DNA from: CAZWDO01 sp964632485 [NCBI: uncultured bacterium] | GTDB lineage: Bacteria; JAGOEH01 | Direction of reading: 5' to 3' | Length of the DNA stretch: 54,368 nucleotides | Assembly (NCBI GenBank): GCA_964632485.1 | Contig: CAZWDO010000014.1 | Location: forward strand, 60,335 to 114,702 | Shown here: piece by piece, positions 41,458 through 50,565 of the stretch | Layout of the letters: the number at the start of each line of letters is the position of its first letter | Numbering within the stretch: the first letter of the stretch is position 1 | Notes under the pieces: model-generated | Databases searched by the model: none | What the model was told of the DNA's origin: nothing | The model's input: only the letters and a program-made list of their open reading frames with translations | Made by a program: the position numbers and the translations under genes

Positions 41458-42480
41458 ATGGAACATCGAAAGGATTTTGTTCTGCGGACCTTGTTAAAGG
41501 AACCCTTACCCAATCTTCTGGCTCAATATAATTTGGTGTATAATACTCCATCGGATAAATTTGAACTCCCACTGGGATTGCCGGACAATCGTTTTACCTT
41601 CGCCTTTTGTGACCAGTCATTCACTATCTTGAAAAATGGCGAAGCGCTGGCGCGTTTAGTTCTGCCTGATACATGTAACCGGGCTTCTTTGCTGGAATTT
41701 GCGGGTCGGTTTCAGTTTTTTAGCCTATCCTATCATTTTTATATAAAATGGCGCGGCGGGAGATTGAGGATGAAGTGGTATTTTAGTCACTCTTTGAACA
41801 GCCTGATAGGCCGTCTTCATATTTTTCAAAGTACTCCGGAACGTTGGCGCTTCGAAAACGATAGTGATTTATTCCGGATATTATCCAATGAGCGCAACCC
41901 GCTTCAAAGTTTTAAAGACAGTCGCCGGTTTGAGAACAGGTCCGAAAAAAAGAAAATACAATTTTTGTGGCTAATATCACTTGCCGCTTCGTCAGCCTTC
42001 AATGAAATAAATTTTAAAAGGGAGAACAATGTTTGGGCCGCCCATTTGAGCATGTCTCGTCAATTGTATGCCCGGCAATTGCTTTTATCGAGTGATCGGG
42101 TTGATTCCCAACGTCGGCTATCATTCTTATATTTGCAGAGCGGGCTTAATAGCGATTATTCCGGGATTGATAGTTTTCCATTTATAAAGTGCATGGGGGA
42201 TAAAATCCAAATCGATCCACCCAACAATTACGGTGAGAATACATTTTATTTCCGTCAGGTAATCAAAGACAGTGTGGTAATCGAAGGAAATGTGGCCGAG
42301 GGAGAGTTGAAGCGACTGCTTATCCGATCTCATGGCGCCGGTTCGATCCGATTGCGTACGTATATTTCTCCGACACGGCTCTTTAAGGCCCATACCTGCC
42401 AGACGGCGATTCTGCCGCAAGCGGGGAGTGTTTTGTTTTTGGACTTTAGCGGTAAAGCGAATTTTTTACTTGACTTTTAA
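41458..42480 (+). CDS. Orphan protein of unknown function
   Basis: 340 residues, not recognised. It is rich in aromatic and basic residues, with no signal peptide or membrane helix, and has alternating beta-like stretches (FQFFSLSYHFYIKWRGGRLR, GSIRLRTYISPTRL). There is no clear ribosome site before the ATG at 41458, and the 115 bp before it hold only the hairpin at 41354-41383. The codon use looks like the host. The stop lies inside the next promoter. No function is proposed. Confidence 0.6.
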   Translation: MEHRKDFVLRTLLKEPLPNLLAQYNLVYNTPSDKFELPLGLPDNRFTFAFCDQSFTILKNGEALARLVLPDTCNRASLLEFAGRFQFFSLSYHFYIKWRGGRLRMKWYFSHSLNSLIGRLHIFQSTPERWRFENDSDLFRILSNERNPLQSFKDSRRFENRSEKKKIQFLWLISLAASSAFNEINFKRENNVWAAHLSMSRQLYARQLLLSSDRVDSQRRLSFLYLQSGLNSDYSGIDSFPFIKCMGDKIQIDPPNNYGENTFYFRQVIKDSVVIEGNVAEGELKRLLIRSHGAGSIRLRTYISPTRLFKAHTCQTAILPQAGSVLFLDFSGKANFLLDF

Positions 42481-42497
42481 TGCGGAAAGTATATATT
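42470..42497 (+). promoter_or_regulatory. Sigma70-type promoter of the coiled-coil nuclease-like gene
   Basis: TTGACT (42470-42475), 16 bp, TATATT (42492-42497), overlapping the stop of the upstream orphan gene and about 100 bp before the ATG at 42596. Confidence 0.6.
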
Positions 42498-42595
42498 AAA
42501 ATTGAAATCAGATAGATAAATTTTACATTGACCAAGCGACAGCTTTATATAATTTTATAAAATCTGGAATTTTAAGCTGAACTCTGGAGGAATCC

Positions 42596-43528
42596 ATGCA
42601 ACCTGCCAAAAAGCATCCCACACATTTTACCCCTTCTGTCAAGAATGAGATAACTGAAATCGTTGACGATCGGGTAAGAATAGTATCTGTACCACGCGAA
42701 GATTTTAGCGAATTAAAGGCGATTGTCAGGGATTTAGCTGAGAGTCAACGCCGTACTGATTTAAAAATGGAGGAGTTAGCAGAAGCTCAGAAACGCACGG
42801 AAAACCGATTGGATCGGCTGACGGAGAAGGTTGAGGAGTTGGCCGAAGCTCAGAAACGCACGGAAAACCGATTGGATCGGCTGACGGAGAAAGTTGAGGA
42901 GTTGGCCGAAGCGCAGAAACGAACGGAAAACCGATTGGATCGGCTGACGGAGAAAGTTGAGGAGTTGGCCGAAGCTCAAAAGCGTACGGAGATTAAAGTT
43001 GAGGAGTTGGCCGAAGCGCAGAAACGCACTGAAATGCGATTGGACCGGCTGACAGAGAAGGTCGAGGAGTTGGCTGAAGCGCAAAAGCGCACCGAAATCA
43101 AGGTCGAGGAGTTGGCCGAAGCTCAAAAGCGTACCGAAATAAAATTAGATACGAAATTTAACGAATTATCGAATCAAATAACGACTCTGGGCGGACGATG
43201 GGGTATTTATACCGAAGAAACATTCCGAGCGACCGTCAAGGCACTTCTTGAAAGACAAAAAGGGGTGAGTGTTACTCGCGGTTATTATGGCGACCGCGAA
43301 GTCGATATGATTATTTCGAATGGTGAGCATATTCTACTGGAAATAACCTCGCGCATGAAAAAGAGTGATATCGGCAGAATCATTGCTTCCGGCGAAGATT
43401 ATTACCAGAAAACGGGGTTTAAACCGACTTTGATGATAGCCACCAGCTATATATCGCCCAAAACATACCCGCATGTTCTGAATGCTCCTGATAAAATTGA
43501 AATTTTTTCTTATGAAGTCGATGAATGA
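42596..43528 (+). CDS. Coiled-coil repeat protein with PD-(D/E)XK-like domain (DUF3782 type)
   Basis: 310 residues. Residues 59-184 are seven perfect or near-perfect heptad blocks ([20 protein letters not shown] and shorter [13 protein letters not shown]), a long coiled coil. Residues about 200-310 resemble the restriction-endonuclease-like fold of DUF3782 proteins: [13 protein letters not shown], then [20 protein letters not shown]. The usual D-x(n)-E-x-K core reads Asp237, Glu249, Thr251, so the catalytic lysine seems replaced and cleavage is uncertain. GGAGG lies before the ATG. Such genes are patchy and mobile; this one stands at the border of the A+T-rich island. Confidence 0.8.
   Translation: MQPAKKHPTHFTPSVKNEITEIVDDRVRIVSVPREDFSELKAIVRDLAESQRRTDLKMEELAEAQKRTENRLDRLTEKVEELAEAQKRTENRLDRLTEKVEELAEAQKRTENRLDRLTEKVEELAEAQKRTEIKVEELAEAQKRTEMRLDRLTEKVEELAEAQKRTEIKVEELAEAQKRTEIKLDTKFNELSNQITTLGGRWGIYTEETFRATVKALLERQKGVSVTRGYYGDREVDMIISNGEHILLEITSRMKKSDIGRIIASGEDYYQKTGFKPTLMIATSYISPKTYPHVLNAPDKIEIFSYEVDE
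42767..43147 (+). repeat. In-frame tandem repeats encoding a coiled coil
   Basis: The coding repeats follow the order A-A-A-B-A-B-B. A is a 63-bp unit (21 residues, three heptads) and B a 42-bp unit (14 residues, two heptads, A without its RLDRLTE part). The DNA copies are nearly identical with a few synonymous changes. Every unit is a whole number of heptads, so copy-number change keeps the coiled-coil register. Confidence 0.92.
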
Positions 43529-43537
43529 ACCATATCA

Positions 43538-43994
43538 ATTACCTCTTGTACCCTTTTTCCTGAATTTGTTCGCTATGCCGATTAGCAAGGTCTCGATCAT
43601 TCAATTAATCGTATCTGCCATCGAAAATTGGTTGCCGTCGAAGCGACAATTGTGGAAACGATTCGCACCTACTCGGTGATTCATGCCGGCGAAACGGGGC
43701 TGAACTGGATAATTAAATTCCAAAAACCTGCTTGACCGGTTCTGTAACTGTCGAACGGAAATACTGCGCTTCATGGATGATTGGCGCGTTCCCTTGGACA
43801 ATAATCTGGCGGAACGGAATATTCGCATGGCCAATATCAAATAGAAAATTTTCGGCTGCTCTCGCACACCGGAATTCGCCGATTATTTATACAGAATTCG
43901 TGTCCATATTTCCACGGCTATGAAAAAATATGCCAGCGCCTTTCAGGCTCTTTATGGCGTTTTCTCCAACAAGCAGTTTATCCCTTATTCATAA
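43538..43994 (+). pseudogene. Decayed IS66-family transposase remnant
   Basis: Three plus-strand pieces in shifted frames match IS66 TnpC. About 43565-43620 reads AMPISKVSII. Near 43640-43710, YSVIHAGETGLNW corresponds to the VIHADETG catalytic motif with Asp changed to Gly. 43734-43994 reads MDDWRVPLDNNLAERNIRMA, an in-frame TAG, then FGCSRTPEFADYLYRIRVH and a final stop. The piece between the second and third is deleted. The element is inactive. It stands exactly where the base composition changes. Confidence 0.8.
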
Positions 43995-44276
43995 TTACAT
44001 TACCTGTTACCAATTATTTACCTTATGACCGTCAAACTCTGTTTCAATAATCTCAACTCTCACTATCTACCCACCTAAATTGCCAAAGAGCCAAATTTTG
44101 TACCAAGATTATTTCTCGACAGGATTGCACTCAAGTCTGTTCGTTGGATGATGAAATTTGGATATCGTTTTTGCCAAAAATTTTCTTGTGCATCTTCCGA
44201 TTATTTTTTTTTCTAATTCCTAAATTAAGTTTATACTTTTACAATTGAAGTGGTAAATGTTTTTATTCCATATACC
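43995..44276. other. Non-coding stretch after the IS66 remnant
   Basis: An A/T-rich stretch with no ORF, RNA gene or terminal repeat that I can identify. I could not find IS66 inverted repeats that would mark the end of the element. Confidence 0.4.
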
Positions 44277-44294
44277 AGTTAATAGACATTAACT
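44277..44294 (+). promoter_or_regulatory. Short inverted repeat directly before the DUF2142 ribosome site
   Basis: AGTTAAT-AGAC-ATTAACT is a perfect 7-bp stem with a 4-nt loop. It ends one base before GAGGAG, the Shine-Dalgarno of the gene at 44312. It could be an operator or an mRNA stem that affects translation. Confidence 0.35.
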
Positions 44295-44311
44295 GAGGAG
44301 TTTTAATAATC

Positions 44312-45787
44312 ATGATTAATAGTAAGTTAAAATTATTTAATAATCCTGAAATAATTTTTATTTTACTTTCATTGATATTTGGCCCATTCTATATCTTTAT
44401 TAGTCCCCCTTTTCAACCTCCAGATGAAAGTTTACATTTTTTAAAAAGTTACCAATTAGCATCTTTTTATAATGAATTTGAAATTACGAAATCTGAAATC
44501 GAAGAAATAAATAGTTATTTAGAAATGAGATGGAATACTAAGCATAAGATTAATCTTAATACTGTTGGTTTTTTTAAGATTCCGAAGACTAAAGATAGTG
44601 TTTTAATAAATATCCAAGACATCGATTTTACAGTTCATAGATTAGAACTAACTAATCAAATATCAGAAGTAGGAATTAATAAAATTAAACTTGATTCAGG
44701 TTTGATACCCTATATTGCGTATTTGCCTTCAGCATTAGGTATAGTTATAGGGAAATTATTTAATTTACCATTTATTGTCATGTTATATTTGGGCAGATTT
44801 ACTGGTTTTATGGTTTGGCTTATTGTGTCATTTTTTGCCTTAAAAATTATGCCTTTTATGAAAAACTCCATGTTATTACTTCTACTTATGCCTATGACTA
44901 TTTATATTGCTTGCTCTATCAGCTACGATCCTTTGACTTATTCGATATCGTTCTTGTGGATTGCTACAATTTTAAATATTTATTCCGATACAGATAAAAA
45001 GGTAGCTTTTAAAGATATTCTTTATTTATTTGCTTTATCTTTTATTTTAAGTGGTTGCAAAAGAATTTATATAATACTTGTCTTGATTTTTTTTATTATT
45101 CCCATATCACGGTTTTTTTCAAGAAAAATGTATTTTTTAGCGATAGGATTGATTTTTATTCCATTGTTTGCAACTTTATTTTTTCCAATGATTTTACAAA
45201 CAGTAAATCAAGACTTTGTTATCACACCTGAATATATAATTGGGAACTCCTTTGCTGAAAAATCGATTCAACAGCTTGATTATATAAGGCATTCACCAAT
45301 TCAATTTTTAAAAACAGCTTTTTCTACTGTTTTTGTGTATAAACTTCCATCGATTTTAAATTCGTTTATTGGTAAATTTGGTTGGTATGAATTATCTTTG
45401 CCCTGGATATTTCCTATATACTATTTATTTTTGATTTTAACAACAGGTATAGCAGAGTCTGAGACTATTCCGAAATTTAACCTTAAAAATATTGTACTTT
45501 TTATTAGTATTATTTTTATTGAAATTATAATGATTTTATTTGTTTCATTTGTACTATTTACATCTTGGAATTCTCCAAGGATAGGGGGTGGTATTATTGA
45601 AGGTATCCAAGGACGCTATTTTATTCCTTTCAGTCCACTTATTATTTTAGTAATCTCATTCAGCCTAAGTAAAATATTAAAAATAAAAATGGGTAAAACC
45701 TTGATAAAAGCTATTTATTATTCAATTATTTTCATTTCCATAGTATCTGTTATAATTATTTTTAATAGATACTATTTTTGGGGTTAA
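44312..45787 (+). CDS. DUF2142-family polytopic membrane protein
   Basis: 491 residues with about ten membrane helices. After the first helix comes the family signature PPFQPPDESLHFLKSYQLAS, as in DUF2142 proteins of surface-polysaccharide clusters, which look like GT-C glycosyltransferases or polymerases. A conserved loop before the last helices reads IEGIQGRYFIPFSPLI. It is strikingly A+T-rich, unlike the chemotaxis genes, so recent transfer is likely. GAGGAG lies 11 nt before the ATG. The exact reaction is unknown. Confidence 0.8.
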   Translation: MINSKLKLFNNPEIIFILLSLIFGPFYIFISPPFQPPDESLHFLKSYQLASFYNEFEITKSEIEEINSYLEMRWNTKHKINLNTVGFFKIPKTKDSVLINIQDIDFTVHRLELTNQISEVGINKIKLDSGLIPYIAYLPSALGIVIGKLFNLPFIVMLYLGRFTGFMVWLIVSFFALKIMPFMKNSMLLLLLMPMTIYIACSISYDPLTYSISFLWIATILNIYSDTDKKVAFKDILYLFALSFILSGCKRIYIILVLIFFIIPISRFFSRKMYFLAIGLIFIPLFATLFFPMILQTVNQDFVITPEYIIGNSFAEKSIQQLDYIRHSPIQFLKTAFSTVFVYKLPSILNSFIGKFGWYELSLPWIFPIYYLFLILTTGIAESETIPKFNLKNIVLFISIIFIEIIMILFVSFVLFTSWNSPRIGGGIIEGIQGRYFIPFSPLIILVISFSLSKILKIKMGKTLIKAIYYSIIFISIVSVIIIFNRYYFWG

Positions 45788-46051
45788 AGTTAGTATATAA
45801 CTTAGTGGATTATTTTATTCAGCTTTGTCCGGGTGGGTATCATGAAACCGGAAATATTGTTTTAGTTATTATAGTGCCTGTATTACTACGAAGAGTCGTA
45901 TGGCGTTGGAAAGTTATTAATCTGCTATTATAAATGATAAACATGTTAGTTGAATGAATTTGATGGAATTTCTTATACATGATTTATCATCAATATACCC
46001 AAAACCTTTCAACTACGATTAAAATTATTGAAAAATTTAGATTACCTAAAT
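45788..46051. other. Intergenic stretch, possible gene scar
   Basis: 264 bp without a clear gene. A plus-strand frame from about 45790 to 45933 reads GYHETGNIVLVIIVPVLLRR before a TAA and looks like the end of a membrane protein, but it has no start. It is one frame off the DUF2142 end, so it may be a scar. Nothing else was seen. Confidence 0.3.
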
Positions 46052-46822
46052 ATGACAGCAATAACAGAAATTATTAAAAAAGCTAAAATACGATTACTGA
46101 AAATGCACTTTGAAAGCGGGGTTGGGCATATTGGCGGTAACTTATCCTCATTGGATTTAATGGTCTGTTTATACCATGAAATATTAGCAAATGGTGATGC
46201 CTTTGTTCTCTCTAAAGGTCATGCGGCTGGAGCACTCTATATAACTTTGTGGTCTTTAGGGCGTTTGACTGATGAAGACCTGCAAGAATTTCACAAAGAT
46301 GGCGCAAGGCTTAGTGGGCACCCTCCAGTTAATTGGATGCCTGAAATTTTATTTGCTACCGGAAGCTTAGGTCACGGTTTATCTCTCTCCAATGGATTAG
46401 CACTTGGAAAAAAAATCAAGAGTGAGTCTGGGCGCATCTTCTGCCTGTTGTCAGATGGGGAATGGAATGAAGGCTCTAATTGGGAGGCTTTAATCTTTGC
46501 TGTGCATCAGAATCTTAATCAATTAACTCTCATCATTGATTATAATAGACTACAAGGCTTTGGAACAACGCGGGATGTTGCTGATTTAGAACCATTCGCT
46601 GATAAGTTTAGATCTTTTAGGTGTGAAGTAACAGAGATTAATGGACATGCTCCTGATGAGATCATCAAAGCGCTTTCATTGACTACCAAGCGGCCTCACG
46701 TTATCATAGCCCATACTAAAAAAGGTAATGGCGTTTCCTTCATGGAGAATAAAATGGAGTGGCACTATTTACCGCTGTCTGCCGATCAGTATCAACAAGC
46801 TTTAGAAGAAGTGGGCGCATGA
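46052..46822 (+). CDS. Transketolase N-terminal (TPP-binding) subunit
   Basis: 256 residues from ATG 46052; a TTG at 46028 is also in frame and neither has a good ribosome site. The TPP half of a split transketolase: FESGVGHIGGNLSSLDLMVC, FVLSKGHAAGALYITLW, ATGSLGHGLSLSNGLAL, and the TPP motif LLSDGEWNEGSNWEALIFA. With the next gene it should move two-carbon ketol units. Inside a polysaccharide cluster such pairs are thought to build branched-chain sugars rather than serve the pentose phosphate path; this is inference. It overlaps the next gene by 4 bp. Confidence 0.9.
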   Translation: MTAITEIIKKAKIRLLKMHFESGVGHIGGNLSSLDLMVCLYHEILANGDAFVLSKGHAAGALYITLWSLGRLTDEDLQEFHKDGARLSGHPPVNWMPEILFATGSLGHGLSLSNGLALGKKIKSESGRIFCLLSDGEWNEGSNWEALIFAVHQNLNQLTLIIDYNRLQGFGTTRDVADLEPFADKFRSFRCEVTEINGHAPDEIIKALSLTTKRPHVIIAHTKKGNGVSFMENKMEWHYLPLSADQYQQALEEVGA

Positions 46823-47724
46823 GAAACATTTTGTGTGCCAACCTTGTCCAATGTTCAGCTAATCCTAAGTTTGTTTTTTTGACAGGTGATTTGGGATACA
46901 AAGTCTTAGAGCCATTGCAAGAATGTTTAGGCGAACGTTTTATTAATGCTGGGGTAGCTGAGCAGAATATGGTTTCTGTGGCAGCTGGGCTAGCAAAAAT
47001 GGGCTTTCAGCCTTGGGTTTATAGCATTGCTCCCTTTGTTTATGCCCGCCCCTTTGAACAAATTCGCAACGATGTGTGTTTGCACAACCTTCCCGTGCGA
47101 TTTGTTGGCAATGGTGGCGGTTATGGCTATGGAGTAATGGGAGCAACCCACCATGCATTAGAAGATTATGGGGCGATGCTCTGTCTAATGAATATGCGCG
47201 TCTTTGTACCAGCCTTTGGTGTGGATGTTTTAGAGATTATCAATCAACTCCATAGCTTTGATAATCCTGTCTATCTTCGCCTTGGTCGTTGTGAAAAACC
47301 TAAAGATTTAGAGATTCCACCATATTCATCCTGGAGACGATTATTACAAGGGGGAGGTGCGACGATGTTAATTGTAGGTCCTTTGGCAGGGGGAATCCTG
47401 GAAGCAGCACGGTATCTCAGTGAAGTCCATCGTCCCAATTTATGGATTTTATCCGAACTGCCGATAGAGACGGCTAAGATTCCCACAGATTTTCTCGAAG
47501 ACTTGCAGAAATCAGGACATTTGTTCGTTGTTGAAGAGCATATATCTCATGGGGGAGTAGGGCAGATGATCTCCCATTGTTTATTAGAGATAGGTTATCC
47601 ACCCACCCAGTTTACCCACCGACATGCTTTGGGGTATGTTTCTGGCTTATATGGTTCTCAGACTTTTCATCGTCAAGAATGTGGTTTAGATGCTAATAGT
47701 ATTATTAGAGAGTTAAAGAAGTGA
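46819..47724 (+). CDS. Transketolase C-terminal (pyrimidine-binding) subunit
   Basis: 301 residues from ATG 46819 (ATGA overlap with the N-terminal half). It has the pyrimidine-binding half, FINAGVAEQNMVSVAAGLAK with its conserved Glu, GNGGGYGYGVMGATHHALED, then the C-terminal Rossmann-like domain (ATMLIVGPLAGGILEAARYL; LFVVEEHISHGGVGQMI). Together with the upstream subunit it completes one active site. Three bases separate it from the SDR-glycosyltransferase fusion. Confidence 0.9.
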   Translation: MRNILCANLVQCSANPKFVFLTGDLGYKVLEPLQECLGERFINAGVAEQNMVSVAAGLAKMGFQPWVYSIAPFVYARPFEQIRNDVCLHNLPVRFVGNGGGYGYGVMGATHHALEDYGAMLCLMNMRVFVPAFGVDVLEIINQLHSFDNPVYLRLGRCEKPKDLEIPPYSSWRRLLQGGGATMLIVGPLAGGILEAARYLSEVHRPNLWILSELPIETAKIPTDFLEDLQKSGHLFVVEEHISHGGVGQMISHCLLEIGYPPTQFTHRHALGYVSGLYGSQTFHRQECGLDANSIIRELKK

Positions 47725-47727
47725 TGT

Positions 47728-49677
47728 ATGGACTTAGAACAAAAAATTAGACGGTTACAGGGTCCTCTTTTGGTTCTTGGGGCCAGTGGCTTTATCGGGG
47801 CTAATTTGTTCAGGCAATTGCTTAATTATAGAGAAGATGTTTTTGGGACGATATCTCGATTTCCTGCTTGGCGATTGGAGGGATTGAACGAACAGAATAT
47901 TATTAATGTTGATTTGCTGGTTGATTCAAATATAGACTTTTTACTAGAAAAAACTCATCCACGAACCATCTTTAATTGTGTCGCTTATGGTGCTTATTCC
48001 TTTGAAACCGATAGTCAACTCATTTATCAAACAAATTTTAATCTTACAGAGAAAATTTTAATCCGTATATCCCCCCATCGAATTAGCTGTTATATCCATG
48101 CTGGCAGTTCTTCGGAATATGGAGATAATTGTTCAGGCCCAAGTGAAACCGATCTACCTGCCCCGAATAGTAATTATGCTGTCTCTAAAATTGCCTGTGA
48201 TAACCTTTTGCACTTATATGGTAAAAAAATACAACTGCCTTGCACGAATTTGAGATTGTATTCTGTTTATGGACCTTTAGAAGACTCTTCTCGTCTGATT
48301 CCCAATCTTATTTGCTACGGAATTGAGGGCAAATATCCTAATTTTGTTAGTCCTGATATTTCTAGAGATTTTGTCTATGTTGATGATGTTAATGAGGCTT
48401 TTTTTGATACGGCATTGAATCTAAAGGAGGAAGATTACGGGGAATCATTTAATATTGGTAGTGGAAAAAAAACCATGATTAGTGAAGTAGCAAAGGCTGC
48501 TAAGGAAATATTTAACCTTAACACTGAACCTGTTTATAATTCAATGCAAAACCGAAATTGGGATATCATTGATTGGTTTGCAAATCCAACAAAGGCTCAT
48601 GAACATTTGGGATGGAATGCGAAGATAAGCTTTCAAGAAGGGTTGATTAAAACGGCTGAATGGTATCGGGGATTAGAAAACAAGGCAAGATATCATCAAA
48701 GTTCAAAAAAGTATGGATTAGATACAAAGTACAGTGTTGCAGCGATAATTGCCTGTTATAAGGATAATAAATCAATTCCCATCATGTATAAACGGCTTAA
48801 GGAAACTTTTACTAAATTGAATATTGAATATGAAATTATTTTTGTCAATGATTGTAGTCCTGACAATAGTGAAGAAGTGATTCGAGGAATTTCACAAACT
48901 GATAAACGGGTAATTGGTATTTCCCATGCGCGTAATTTTGGCTCTCAATCTGCTTTTAAGAGTGGCATGGAAATAGCATCAAAAAATGCGTGTGTTTTGC
49001 TTGATGGAGATCTTCAGGATCCACCCGAATTAATTGAAACATTTGTCGAAAAGTGGCGTGAAGGATATGATGTAGTTTATGGTCGTCGCAAGAAACGTCA
49101 AGCACCTTTTTTAATGCAGCTTGCTTACAAAGCTTTCTATCGTATTTTTGATTATTTTTCCTACCTTTCCATCCCCAATGATGCCGGGGATTTTTCTTTA
49201 ATGGATAAAAAAGTAGTTCAAGCAATTTTGCAGTTTTCAGAGCGAGATTTGTTTCTTCGAGGTGTGAGAGCTTTTGTTGGTTTTAAACAGATCGGCATAG
49301 ATTATATACGACCTGAGCGAATGTTTGGCGTAACTACTAACAATTTAGTGAAGAATATTGGTTGGGCTAAAAAAGGTATTTTGTCTTTTAGTTACACTCC
49401 TTTGACTATTCTCAGTGTTATGGGGACAGTGTTACTATTAATAACTCTATTATTTTCATTTTTACAAATTATCAGTCGCATTCTTTTCCCAAATTTAGCA
49501 CCTAAAGGGGTAACAACAATGTTACTTTCTATCTTATTTTTTGGCTCCCTTATTTTATTTAGTATCGGTGTTCTTGCTGAATATATTGCCAAAATTTTTG
49601 AAGAAGTTAAACAAAGACCTCACTTTATTCGTCGTACAATTATCAAAAATGGCGAAATTAGAATGGCGTCAAAGTAA
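47728..49677 (+). CDS. SDR epimerase/dehydratase fused to a GT2 membrane glycosyltransferase
   Basis: 649 residues. Residues 1-about 315 are an extended SDR nucleotide-sugar enzyme: LVLGASGFIGANLFRQLL (18-24 Gly motif), SSSEYGDN and YAVSKIACD (Tyr-Lys pair), DFVYVDDVNEAFFD. Residues about 330-649 are a DPM1/GtrB-like GT2: IIFVNDCSPDNSEEVI, ARNFGSQSAFKSGMEIA, LLDGDLQDPPELI, and two C-terminal helices. GtrB-type enzymes load a sugar onto undecaprenyl phosphate. The fusion suggests that a sugar is made and loaded by one chain, plausibly the two-carbon-extended one from the transketolase. Confidence 0.88.
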   Translation: MDLEQKIRRLQGPLLVLGASGFIGANLFRQLLNYREDVFGTISRFPAWRLEGLNEQNIINVDLLVDSNIDFLLEKTHPRTIFNCVAYGAYSFETDSQLIYQTNFNLTEKILIRISPHRISCYIHAGSSSEYGDNCSGPSETDLPAPNSNYAVSKIACDNLLHLYGKKIQLPCTNLRLYSVYGPLEDSSRLIPNLICYGIEGKYPNFVSPDISRDFVYVDDVNEAFFDTALNLKEEDYGESFNIGSGKKTMISEVAKAAKEIFNLNTEPVYNSMQNRNWDIIDWFANPTKAHEHLGWNAKISFQEGLIKTAEWYRGLENKARYHQSSKKYGLDTKYSVAAIIACYKDNKSIPIMYKRLKETFTKLNIEYEIIFVNDCSPDNSEEVIRGISQTDKRVIGISHARNFGSQSAFKSGMEIASKNACVLLDGDLQDPPELIETFVEKWREGYDVVYGRRKKRQAPFLMQLAYKAFYRIFDYFSYLSIPNDAGDFSLMDKKVVQAILQFSERDLFLRGVRAFVGFKQIGIDYIRPERMFGVTTNNLVKNIGWAKKGILSFSYTPLTILSVMGTVLLLITLLFSFLQIISRILFPNLAPKGVTTMLLSILFFGSLILFSIGVLAEYIAKIFEEVKQRPHFIRRTIIKNGEIRMASK

Positions 49678-49751
49678 CTACTTAGCAAACTTAACGTTTG
49701 ATCAAAAATAGTTTTTCAATGCAAAAAAACACTTAAAATAAGGAAAAAATT

Positions 49752-50483
49752 ATGGATAGAAATGCTGAAGCATTTAACCAAGATGTTGTCAAAAATAATG
49801 GCTACCTATATACAACCAACGCTCGCCTGAGTAGTCGCCTTGCTAACGGTCGGTTAACAAAGTCTGCCCTGGAAGTCGCTGATTTTAACGGTAAAAAAGT
49901 TCTGGATATTGGCTGTGGTGATGGTACTTATACCATTGAACTATTTGAAGCAGCACAACCAATAAGTATTGAAGGAATAGACGCTGCTCAAGAAGCTATT
50001 GATGTAGCTAAAGAAAAAAACGCTAACCGAAGAATTAATTTTACTGTGGCGAGTGCTTATGAATTGCCTTATGAAAACCAAAGTTTTGACATTGTTCAAC
50101 TTCGAGGTGTGTTACATCATTTGGACAGACCTATTGAGGCATTAAAGGAAGCATTAAGAGTAGCAGATACGCTGATCATTATCGAACCAAATGGCTATAG
50201 CCCAGTGCTAAAACTAATCGAGAGATTTTCACCCTATCATATCGAGCATAAGGAGAAGTCTTATGCTCCCCGAAACCTTGATCGCTGGGTCAAGTCTTTA
50301 GGAGCAGTACTTGTTAAACATCAATGGGTTGGACTAGTACCTTGCTTTTGTCCAGATTGGATGGCTCAGATATTAAAAAAAATTGAGCCTGTATTTGAGA
50401 GTGTTCCACTTGTCAATTCAATAAGTTGTGCTGTCTATGTTCTGGTCGCTCAACGCAAAAAAGTAAAGGGTTTTAGTAGTTAA
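49752..50483 (+). CDS. Class I SAM-dependent methyltransferase
   Basis: 243 residues. SAM motif I is KKVLDIGCGDGTYTIELFEA, acidic motif IEGIDAAQEAID, and the post-motif region FDIVQLRGVLHHLDRPIEAL. TAAGGA lies before the ATG. A C-terminal half (HIEHKEKSYAPRNLDRWVKS) distinguishes it from the next methyltransferase. It probably methylates a sugar or lipid of the polysaccharide; the substrate is unknown. Confidence 0.85.
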   Translation: MDRNAEAFNQDVVKNNGYLYTTNARLSSRLANGRLTKSALEVADFNGKKVLDIGCGDGTYTIELFEAAQPISIEGIDAAQEAIDVAKEKNANRRINFTVASAYELPYENQSFDIVQLRGVLHHLDRPIEALKEALRVADTLIIIEPNGYSPVLKLIERFSPYHIEHKEKSYAPRNLDRWVKSLGAVLVKHQWVGLVPCFCPDWMAQILKKIEPVFESVPLVNSISCAVYVLVAQRKKVKGFSS

Positions 50484-50565
50484 AAAATTTTCAGATTCTT
50501 AACCTGCCGTCTTATTTAGCAGACGCATATAGGGAAGTATATAAATCAATGAGACTAAAATAGAA

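Noticed and set aside
42776-43126. 116-codon minus-strand repetitive ORF
   Set aside because: Antisense of the heptad repeats; open only because the repeat lacks stops in that frame.
43601-43867. 88-codon minus-strand ORF at the IS66 remnant
   Set aside because: The plus strand shows IS66 motifs in the same place; the minus frame has none.
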